NCBI RefSeq assembly: GCF_001043005.1
Contig: NZ_JYKZ01000001.1
Span: forward strand, 992,001-1,056,000
DNA: 64,000 nucleotides
From: Pseudomonas psychrophila
Lineage (GTDB): Bacteria > Pseudomonadota > Gammaproteobacteria > Pseudomonadales > Pseudomonadaceae
Direction: 5' to 3'
Shown one piece after another: positions 36,725 through 44,505 of this stretch; the stretch's first letter is position 1, and each line of letters begins with the position of its first letter. Under the pieces are notes generated by a model. It was not told where the DNA came from. It searched no databases and saw only the letters and a program-made list of their open reading frames with translations. The position numbers were made by a program, and so were the translations under genes.

Positions 36725-39025
36725 ATGTCGCGCCAACAATTAAAAATACCCGTCAGCTCACCACGCTTGCTGGCTTCGGCCATCGGTGTTGCTATTACCG
36801 CGTCCTCTGCAGCCCATATGGCTCAGGCCGCTGAAAGCACTGAGAGCAAGGCACAGAGCAACAGTATTTCCCTTGGCGCGACCACCGTTACTGGCGAGCA
36901 GACCGAGCAGTCTTATCAGGTTGAGAAAGCCAGCTCGTCCAAGTACACCGCTCCCCTGATCGATACCCCGCGTTCCGTCACTGTTATCCCTCAGCAAGTG
37001 CTGCAGGACACCGCAGCTACCTCGTTGCAAGACGCATTGCGCACCGTGCCGGGCATCACTTTCGGCGCAGGCGAAGGCGGCAACCCACAGGGCGACCGTC
37101 CATTCATTCGTGGTTTTGACGCTCAGGCCGATATGTACCTGGACGGCGTGCGCGACGCTGGCGGCCAGACCCGCGAAATTTTCGACATCGAGTCGATCGA
37201 AGTCAGCAAAGGCCCGAACTCCTCCTTTGGTGGTCGTGGCTCGGCAGGCGGTAGCCTGAACATGGTGAGCAAGACCCCTAAAATGGGTGACTTCCTCAAC
37301 GGTGGCTTCACCTACGGCTCCGACCAGACCCGCCGCTATACCGTGGATGTAAACCGCCAGTTTCTGGACACAGCAGCGTTCCGTCTGAACCTGATGAGCC
37401 ACGAGCAAAATGTCGCTGGCCGCGACTCGGTCAACTACGACCGCTGGGGCGTTGCGCCATCGCTGACCTTCGGCCTGGGCACAGAAAACCGCCTGAACGT
37501 CAGTTACTACCACCTGGAAAGCAACGACCTGCCAGATTCGGGCATTCCATATGGCTACAGCAACAGCTCCAAAACAGCTGTTCATGCTCACGACAAGCCA
37601 GACGATGGTGGCGACAGCCGCAACTTTTACGGTTTGAAAGATCGTGACTTCCGCAAAACCCGCGTCGATATCAGCACCATCTCGTTCGAGCATGACTTCA
37701 GCGACGCGATGACACTGAAGAACACCTTCCGTCACGGCAACACTGGCCAGGATTACATCCTGACCCAGCCGGATGACAGCCAGCACAACGTTAACCAGTT
37801 TGGCACCGTGTGGCGTCGGGCCAACACTCGTGTTTCGACCACAGAAACCACCACTAACCAGACCGATCTGTTTGGTAACTTCCAGGTCATGGGCTTCAAG
37901 AACACCTATTCCACAGGTGTCGAATTCACCCGTGAAGAAACCCGGGCCAGCAGCTACACCGTCTCCCCGAACAGCAATCCTAATTGCACACCGGACAAAG
38001 TCGGCAACAGCGGTGGCCAGTGCACCTCACTGTCCAACCCGAATCCAAACGACGTGTGGACCGGTACTGAAAATCGCAACTACTACGGCACCAACACCGT
38101 TGGCGTGACCAAGGCCGCTTACGTTTTCGATACGATCGAACTTGATCCAAAATGGCTGTTGAACGCGGGTCTGCGTTATGACTCGTTCAGTACCACCGCC
38201 AACACCAACGCTGCAACAGGCCGCACTAAAGCCTCCAACGACAGCAACTTCTTCAACTGGCAGACCGGTCTGGTCTGGAAGCCGCTGGATAACGGCAGCG
38301 TATACGTTTCCTACGCGACTTCTGCTTCGCCTCCGGGCGGCATTGTGGGTGAAGGCGTTGAAGGCAACGGCCTGATTGCTCCTGGCAGCACTATTACCAG
38401 CGACCTGAAGCCGGAAGAAACCGTTAACTACGAGCTGGGTACCAAGTGGGATGTGTTCCAGGATCGCCTGTCGCTGACGGCGGCGGTATTTCGTACCGAG
38501 AAGAAAAACACTCGCGTCCTGACTGACTCCTTCACCTACGAAAACGCCGGTGAGTCCCGCGTTGACGGTCTGGAGTTGTCGGCCAGCGGCAAGATCACTG
38601 AAAAATGGCAGGTGTTTGCAGGCTACAGTTACCTGAAAAGCGAGCTGGTTGATCCAGGTAAAAAAGGCAACCGCAACGGCAGCATCAACACCACTGCCTT
38701 GTCGGACAAAGGCAACGAAATGCCGAACACGCCGAAAAACAGCTTCAGCCTGTGGACAACTTATGAAGTGATGCCAAAGCTGACCGTTGGTGGCGGAGCG
38801 TTCTATGTGGATGAAGTGTTCGGCGACACCGCCAACACCGTTTACGTCCCGGCTTACACCCGCTTCGACGCGATGGCCAGCTACAAGCTGACCAAAAATA
38901 TCGACCTGCAACTGAACGTGCAGAACCTGACCGACAAGACCTACTACGACAAAGCCTATGCGTCGCACTTCGCCAGCCAGGCGGCGGGCCGTACAGCCTT
39001 GTTGACCACCAGCTTCCACTTCTAA
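36725..39025 (+). CDS. piuA: TonB-dependent siderophore receptor PiuA
   Basis: A 766-aa outer-membrane receptor importing catechol-type ferric siderophores. The signal peptide is at residues 1-35 (ends MAQAA). The plug domain has DTPRSVTVIPQQVLQD, the RGFDAQADMYLDGVRD motif and IEVSKGPNSSFGGRGSAGGSLN. The barrel ends in a C-terminal Phe (TSFHF). Two cysteines in an extracellular loop (CTPDKVGNSGGQC) likely pair. ATG 36725 follows AAGGGA; a longer frame from 36662 starts in the promoter. Divergent from piuC, with Fur-type sites between. Confidence 0.95.
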   Translation: MSRQQLKIPVSSPRLLASAIGVAITASSAAHMAQAAESTESKAQSNSISLGATTVTGEQTEQSYQVEKASSSKYTAPLIDTPRSVTVIPQQVLQDTAATSLQDALRTVPGITFGAGEGGNPQGDRPFIRGFDAQADMYLDGVRDAGGQTREIFDIESIEVSKGPNSSFGGRGSAGGSLNMVSKTPKMGDFLNGGFTYGSDQTRRYTVDVNRQFLDTAAFRLNLMSHEQNVAGRDSVNYDRWGVAPSLTFGLGTENRLNVSYYHLESNDLPDSGIPYGYSNSSKTAVHAHDKPDDGGDSRNFYGLKDRDFRKTRVDISTISFEHDFSDAMTLKNTFRHGNTGQDYILTQPDDSQHNVNQFGTVWRRANTRVSTTETTTNQTDLFGNFQVMGFKNTYSTGVEFTREETRASSYTVSPNSNPNCTPDKVGNSGGQCTSLSNPNPNDVWTGTENRNYYGTNTVGVTKAAYVFDTIELDPKWLLNAGLRYDSFSTTANTNAATGRTKASNDSNFFNWQTGLVWKPLDNGSVYVSYATSASPPGGIVGEGVEGNGLIAPGSTITSDLKPEETVNYELGTKWDVFQDRLSLTAAVFRTEKKNTRVLTDSFTYENAGESRVDGLELSASGKITEKWQVFAGYSYLKSELVDPGKKGNRNGSINTTALSDKGNEMPNTPKNSFSLWTTYEVMPKLTVGGGAFYVDEVFGDTANTVYVPAYTRFDAMASYKLTKNIDLQLNVQNLTDKTYYDKAYASHFASQAAGRTALLTTSFHF

Positions 39026-39045
39026 TCCGAAGCTGAGTTGTACAG

Positions 39046-39076
39046 AGCCCCGCCCATCTGATGGTCGGGGCTTTTG
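39046..39076 (+). terminator. Rho-independent terminator of piuA
   Basis: Stem AGCCCCG/CGGGGCT with an extended loop helix (CCAT/ATGG) and T4 after it. piuB follows from 39140. Confidence 0.8.
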
Positions 39077-39139
39077 TGTGTAGCCTCGTCAGCGGCTACA
39101 AATCCTGAAGCATTCAATTGAGCAAGCAAGGCGGTCGTC

Positions 39140-41674
39140 GTGTTTAAGAAAACACTTTTTCAGCTGCACTGGTTTTTCGGGATCACCGCAGGGCTGGTGC
39201 TGGCCCTGATGGGGATCACCGGCGCCACGGTGTCGTTCCAGGACGAGTTGCTGAACTTGCTCAACCCTTCGGTACTCAAGGTCGAGAAACTCGACAGCGG
39301 CGTGCTGCCTCCCGCCGAGCTGGTGCGCAGGGTCGAGGCCACTGAAGGCAAACAAGTTTCAATGCTGTGGGTGGGTGTGGACAGCGGCACGGCTGCGCGG
39401 ATTTTCTTCACCCCGCCACCGGGTGAGCGACGTGGGCAGCTGCGCTATGTCGACCCTTACACCGGCGCCTATCGGGGCGAGGCCAGCGGCCAGGGCTTTT
39501 TCGACCTGATGCTGCAACTGCACCGCTTTCTGGCCATGGGCCAAACCGGTCGCCAGATCACCGGCGCTTGCACCTTGATGCTGATTTTCTTCTGCCTGTC
39601 TGGCCTCTACTTGCGCTGGCCGCGCAAGGCGCTGAACTGGCGGGCCTGGCTGACACTGGACTGGGCGAAAAAAGGCCGCAGCTTTAACTGGGACCTGCAC
39701 GCGGTCGCTGGTACCTGGTGCATGATCTTTTATCTGCTGGCCGCACTGACCGGTTTGTCATGGTCCTACGAGTGGTACAACAAGGGCCTGCAAAAGCTGT
39801 TTTCCGACTCACCCAACAGCCAGCAGCGCAAAGGCGGCCGTGGCCAACCAGGGCCTGCGGGACCTGCTCCGGTTGCCGACTACGACGCCATCTGGGCCAG
39901 CATCCAAAAAGCCGCCGGGCCGGACCTGAGCCTGTACAACGTGCGCATGCCCCCTGTGGCAGGGCAGCCGGCAACGGTGTTTTACCTGCTCAACAGTTCG
40001 CCCCACGAGCGTGCGTTTAACCAGATCACTGTCGATCCCGCCACCGGCGCGGTGAAAAAACACGATCGCTTCGAAGACAAAAGCTACAAGGCGCAATTGC
40101 TCAGCAGCATCTACGCGCTCCATGTGGGCAGCTACTGGGGCCTGACCGGCCGCATCCTGGTGACCATCGCCAGCCTGACCATGCCGCTGTTCTTTATTAC
40201 CGGCTGGTTGTTGTACCTGGACCGTCGCCGTAAAAAACGCCAGATCAAACAGGCACGCCAGGGGTTTGCCGCAGTCAGCAACGATGCGCCGTCATGGCTG
40301 ATCGGCTTTGCCAGCCAAAGCGGCTTTGCCGAGCAATTGGCCTGGCAGACTGCCGGACAACTGCAGGCGGCCGGTCTGCCGGTGCGGGTTCAGCCCTTGG
40401 GGGCGCTCAACGAAGACGACTTGCAACAGGCGAGCAACGCCCTGTTTGTGGTCAGCACCTTTGGCGATGGCGAAGCGCCCGACAGCGCCCGTGGTTTTGA
40501 ACGCAAAATCCTCGGCCAGCCTCTGGGGCTGAACACGCTCAAGTATTCCGTGCTCGCGCTGGGCGACCGCCAATACCCGAACTTTTGTGGTTTTGCCACC
40601 CGGGTCCAGCAATGGCTGAGCGAGCGTGGGGCCCAAGCGCTGTTTAGCCCGGTGCAGGTCGACAGCGGTGATGCCGAGGCACTTCATCAGTGGCAGCAAC
40701 AGCTCAGCCAGCTCACCGGCGGCGCGCCGAGCGCCAACTGGCAGGCACCGAGCTACAACAACTGGAGCCTTGATCAGCGCGAACTGCTCAACCCCGGCAG
40801 CAGCGGTTCGGGGGTTTATCTGTTGGCGCTCACCCCACCCGATGGGAACGCCTCCTGGCAGGCCGGTGATTTGGTAGAAGTCATGCCAAGGCAGTCCACA
40901 TGGGCCGTCGAGCACTTCCTTGACGGCCTGGGCCTTTCGGCCAACTCCCCGGTGCAACTCGACGGCCTGCAAGAAACCCTGGCCCAGGCACTGGCTGGCC
41001 GCCAACTGCCGGAAAACCGCGCTCACCTGGTGGGCATGCACGCCCAGGCGCTGGTCGACGCATTAGTCCCGCTGAACATGCGCGAGTACTCCATTGCCTC
41101 AATCCCTGAGGATGGCTCACTGCAATTGATCGTGCGCCAGGAGCGGCATGCAGATGGCAGCCTGGGGATTGGTTCGGGCTGGCTGACGGAACATGCCGCC
41201 ATCGGCTCGGCGATCAACCTGCGTGTGCGGCGCAACAGCAGCTTTCATCTGCCCGCCGAACCCGTGCCGCTGATTCTGCTCGGTAATGGCACCGGTCTGG
41301 CAGGGCTGCGCAGCTTGCTTAAGGCACGGATCGCCCAAGGACAGCAGCGCAATTGGTTGTTCTTTGGCGAGCGTAACGCCGAACACGACTTTTACTGCCG
41401 CGATGAACTGCAAGGCTGGTTGGCCAGTGGTGATCTGGCTCGACTGGATCTGGCATTTTCCCGGGATCAGGCACAGAAGGTCTATGTGCAGGATCGCTTG
41501 CGTGAGTCTGGCGATGAAGTACGCCAGTGGCTGGCAGACGGCGCCGCGATTTATATCTGCGGCAGTTTGCAGGGGATGGCAGCGGGCGTGGATCAGGCGC
41601 TGATCGATATGCTGGGGGCTGAAGCGGTGGAGTTGCTGATCGAGCAAGGGCGCTATCGCCGCGATGTGTACTAG
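39140..41674 (+). CDS. piuB: PiuB: PepSY-flavodoxin-FAD/NAD(P)H reductase fusion, likely ferric-siderophore reductase
   Basis: An 844-aa inner-membrane flavoprotein. Residues 1-375 are a PepSY_TM region with four main membrane segments and conserved His in LQLHRFLAMG and DLHAVAGTW that may ligate haem. Residues about 385-530 form a flavodoxin domain (FASQSGFAEQLA, STFGDGEAP, LGDRQYPNFCGF). Residues 545-844 form a sulfite-reductase-like FAD/NADPH module (REYSIAS at about 647, GNGTGLAGLRSLL at about 713, C-terminal YRRDVY). The whole resembles a reductase moving electrons from NADPH across the membrane, fitting iron release from siderophores. GTG start with a weak AAGG site. Confidence 0.9.
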   Translation: MFKKTLFQLHWFFGITAGLVLALMGITGATVSFQDELLNLLNPSVLKVEKLDSGVLPPAELVRRVEATEGKQVSMLWVGVDSGTAARIFFTPPPGERRGQLRYVDPYTGAYRGEASGQGFFDLMLQLHRFLAMGQTGRQITGACTLMLIFFCLSGLYLRWPRKALNWRAWLTLDWAKKGRSFNWDLHAVAGTWCMIFYLLAALTGLSWSYEWYNKGLQKLFSDSPNSQQRKGGRGQPGPAGPAPVADYDAIWASIQKAAGPDLSLYNVRMPPVAGQPATVFYLLNSSPHERAFNQITVDPATGAVKKHDRFEDKSYKAQLLSSIYALHVGSYWGLTGRILVTIASLTMPLFFITGWLLYLDRRRKKRQIKQARQGFAAVSNDAPSWLIGFASQSGFAEQLAWQTAGQLQAAGLPVRVQPLGALNEDDLQQASNALFVVSTFGDGEAPDSARGFERKILGQPLGLNTLKYSVLALGDRQYPNFCGFATRVQQWLSERGAQALFSPVQVDSGDAEALHQWQQQLSQLTGGAPSANWQAPSYNNWSLDQRELLNPGSSGSGVYLLALTPPDGNASWQAGDLVEVMPRQSTWAVEHFLDGLGLSANSPVQLDGLQETLAQALAGRQLPENRAHLVGMHAQALVDALVPLNMREYSIASIPEDGSLQLIVRQERHADGSLGIGSGWLTEHAAIGSAINLRVRRNSSFHLPAEPVPLILLGNGTGLAGLRSLLKARIAQGQQRNWLFFGERNAEHDFYCRDELQGWLASGDLARLDLAFSRDQAQKVYVQDRLRESGDEVRQWLADGAAIYICGSLQGMAAGVDQALIDMLGAEAVELLIEQGRYRRDVY

Positions 41675-41706
41675 AGGTTTTCTCTCGGGTTACTAGCCCG
41701 ACTCCT

Positions 41707-41792
41707 GTGGGAGCGGGCTTGCTCGCGAAAGGCTCAATGCGGTGAATCAGATCAACTGCATCAAGTGCATCGCGAGCAAGCCCGCTCCCACA
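41707..41792. repeat. REP inverted pair (locus 8)
   Basis: Facing arms GTGGGAGCGGGCTTGCTCGC and GCGAGCAAGCCCGCTCCCAC, between the convergent ends of piuB and fruA. Confidence 0.92.
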
Positions 41793-41812
41793 AGGTATTG
41801 GCTACCGGGCAA

Positions 41813-43552
41813 CTACGCCTTGGCTGTCTCCAGCGCCATTTCCACTGGCTCCGGCCGTTTGATCACCGCATACACCACTGCAGTCACCAGGCTACCCGCC
41901 ACAATTGCCAGCAAGTACAGCAGCGCATGGTTGATCGCATTCGGGATCAGCAACACGAACAAGCCGCCGTGCGGTGCCATCAGTTTGCAGCCGAAGTACA
42001 TCGACAATGCGCCCGTCAACGCGCCACCCAGGATGCTCGCCGGGATGACCCGCAGCGGATCTTTGGCCGCAAACGGGATCGCACCTTCAGAAATAAAACA
42101 CAGCCCCAACACTAGCGCCGCTTTGCCAGCCTCACGCTCGGTCTGGGCGAATTTGCGTCGCGCCAGGAAGGTCGCGATACCCAGGCCGATTGGCGGCACC
42201 ATACCTGCGGCCATAGTCGCTGCCATCGGTGCATAACTCTGGGAAGCCAGCAGCCCTACCGAAAACGCATACGCCGCCTTGTTGATAGGCCCGCCAAGAT
42301 CGACACACATCATCCCGCCCAGCAACACACCCAATAGAATGGCGTTGGTGGTGCCCATGCTGTCGAGGAAGTGGGTCAGCCCCTCAAGCATCCCGGCAAC
42401 CGGCTTGCCCACCACGTAGATCATCACCAGGCCGGTAAACAGGCTGGCGAACAACGGGATGATCAGAATCGGCTTCAGCGCTTCAAGGCTTTGCGGCAAT
42501 TGCAGGTAGCGGTTGATCGCCTTGGCGCAGTAGCCCGCGATAAATCCGGCGATGATCCCGCCGATAAACCCGGCGCCCAGCGTGCTCGCCAACAGACCAC
42601 CAATCATCCCTGGCGCCAGGCCCGGACGGTCGGCAATCGAATAGGCGATGTAACCCGCCAGCAACGGCACCATCAATTTAAAGGCTGCATCACCACCGAT
42701 TTGCATCAGGGCTGCCGCCAGTGTGCCGGGCTCTTTATAAGCAGAGATGCCAAACACGAAGGACAACGCGATCAGCAAGCCGCCCGCCACTACCATGGGC
42801 AGCATGAACGACACGCCGGTCAGCAGATGCTTGTAGACCCCGGTTTTTTCTTGCTTGGCCGGGGCTGAACCGCCCGTCGCAGCACTCTCTTGCTGACCTT
42901 CGCTCAGGGCCTTGTTCAGGGTGGCTTCGGCTTGCTTGAGGGCGATGCCGGTGCCGCAGCGGTAAATCTTTTTACCGGCAAAACGTTCGGTAGGCACTTC
43001 GATATCTGCCGCCAGCAGTACCACATCGGCGTCCCGGATAGCCTCGGCGCTCAGCGGATTGCGCGCACCGACCGAGCCCTGGGTTTCGACCTGCAGTTCG
43101 TAGCCCAAACGCTTGGCCGCTTGCTGCAAGGCTTCGGCCGCCATGAAGGTGTGCGCAACGCCCGTTGGGCAGGCCGTGATGGCGACAATTTTAGGGGCGC
43201 GCTTCGCGCTCTCGACCGGAGTCGATGAAGGCGCAGGTGCGATATAAACTTGCGCCTCCTGGACCCCGCGCAGCAACACAGCTTCTACATCTTGCAGGGC
43301 CTGGGCCGGGGTGCTCTGAAACACCCGCTTGCCAATAAAACGCTGCATGTCCAGCGGCGTGCTGCTGACCAGCAAGACCCACTCGGCTTCATCGAGGGTG
43401 GCCGCCGACAATTGGCGTTCCGGATGCTTGGGATCATGCACTTCAACGCTGGTGCTCCAGCCCTGACGCTGCGCCGCTGCATCCAGCAAACGGGCGCACA
43501 GCACGCTGGTCACCATGCCGTTTGGGCAGCCCGTCACAATGGCTAATTTCAT
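41813..43552 (-). CDS. fruA: PTS fructose transporter subunit EIIBC
   Basis: A 579-aa inner-membrane permease that phosphorylates fructose to fructose 1-phosphate during uptake. Residues 1-100 are a degenerate first EIIB (TGCPNGMVTSVL) and about 120-215 the active EIIB with phospho-Cys in ITACPTGVAHTF. Residues 245-570 are the EIIC channel with about eight to ten membrane segments and GGPINKAAY. It is the last gene of fruBKA, 11 bp after fruK. No clear terminator follows, only the REP pair. Confidence 0.96.
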   Translation of the reverse strand: MKLAIVTGCPNGMVTSVLCARLLDAAAQRQGWSTSVEVHDPKHPERQLSAATLDEAEWVLLVSSTPLDMQRFIGKRVFQSTPAQALQDVEAVLLRGVQEAQVYIAPAPSSTPVESAKRAPKIVAITACPTGVAHTFMAAEALQQAAKRLGYELQVETQGSVGARNPLSAEAIRDADVVLLAADIEVPTERFAGKKIYRCGTGIALKQAEATLNKALSEGQQESAATGGSAPAKQEKTGVYKHLLTGVSFMLPMVVAGGLLIALSFVFGISAYKEPGTLAAALMQIGGDAAFKLMVPLLAGYIAYSIADRPGLAPGMIGGLLASTLGAGFIGGIIAGFIAGYCAKAINRYLQLPQSLEALKPILIIPLFASLFTGLVMIYVVGKPVAGMLEGLTHFLDSMGTTNAILLGVLLGGMMCVDLGGPINKAAYAFSVGLLASQSYAPMAATMAAGMVPPIGLGIATFLARRKFAQTEREAGKAALVLGLCFISEGAIPFAAKDPLRVIPASILGGALTGALSMYFGCKLMAPHGGLFVLLIPNAINHALLYLLAIVAGSLVTAVVYAVIKRPEPVEMALETAKA

Positions 43553-43563
43553 GTGTATCCCTC

Positions 43564-44505
43564 TTATTCTTTTGTCAGGGGGCGAACGCGAACGCCGCTT
43601 TCGAGCTGCGCCAGGTGCGCCGCATCGCTGATACCAAAACCGATTTGGGTGACTGCCATCGCCGCAATGGCAGTGGCGGTGCGCAAGGTCTTTTCGGGGC
43701 TGTGGCCACTGAGCAAACCGTGGACCATGCCCGCGAGCAACGAGTCACCCGCCCCCACCGTGCTGGCTACGCTGACCTTGGGCGGCAGTGCCTGCAAGGC
43801 CTCGGCGTGGCTGAACCAGTTCACACCGTCAGCACCATGGGAAATAACCACGTGCTCAATGCCCAGCGCCTGCAAACGGGTGGCGGCTGAGATCTGGGCC
43901 TCAAGGCTGCTGATATCGCAACCCAAGGCATCACTGAGCTCTTCAGTATTGGGTTTGATCAACCAGGGGCCAGCCGCCAATGCTTCTTTCAAGGCCTGGC
44001 CACTGGTGTCCAGAATCACTTTCAAACCGAGAGCCTTCAAGCGCAGCACCAGAGCGTGCAGCCACTGCGGGCTCACGCCTTGGGGCAAGCTGCCGGCCAC
44101 GACCACTGCATCATGGCCGGGGGCAATACGCTCAAGTGTGTCGAGCAAGGCCTGCTGCGCCTGCTGGCTGACCCGCGGCCCGAGCCCGTTCAGGTCTGTA
44201 ACGCGGCCATCGTCTTCAGCGAGTTTGATATTGCTGCGGGTTTCACCGGGGACGCGGACAAATGCATCGACAAAGCCCCGGCGTTTGAACAACGCATCGA
44301 AGGCTTGTTGATTGTCTTCGCCCAAAAAGCCGCTCACCGTCAGTGTGTGGCCCAGGTCCGCCAGCACTTGCGCAACGTTTACGCCCTTGCCCGCCGCATG
44401 GGTCAGCATCATCGGGCTGCGATTGACCTCGCCCGGTTCCAGATGCCCCAGACGCACGGTCAGGTCCAGTGCCGGGTTGAGGGTGATGGTCAGGATTCTG
44501 GCCAT
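43564..44505 (-). CDS. fruK: 1-phosphofructokinase
   Basis: A 313-aa PfkB-family sugar kinase converting fructose 1-phosphate to fructose 1,6-bisphosphate. The substrate-binding start is LTITLNPALDLTV; the PfkB signature with catalytic Asp is in TVGAGDSLLAGMV. ATG 44505 overlaps the fruB stop (TAATG), so it is translationally coupled. Its substrate is the effector that releases the FruR repressor in P. putida. Confidence 0.96.
   Translation of the reverse strand: MARILTITLNPALDLTVRLGHLEPGEVNRSPMMLTHAAGKGVNVAQVLADLGHTLTVSGFLGEDNQQAFDALFKRRGFVDAFVRVPGETRSNIKLAEDDGRVTDLNGLGPRVSQQAQQALLDTLERIAPGHDAVVVAGSLPQGVSPQWLHALVLRLKALGLKVILDTSGQALKEALAAGPWLIKPNTEELSDALGCDISSLEAQISAATRLQALGIEHVVISHGADGVNWFSHAEALQALPPKVSVASTVGAGDSLLAGMVHGLLSGHSPEKTLRTATAIAAMAVTQIGFGISDAAHLAQLESGVRVRPLTKE

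Noticed and set aside
36758..39019. Long minus-strand frames opposite piuA (342 and 330 codons)
   Set aside because: Shadows of the receptor gene; no start signals or recognisable domains.
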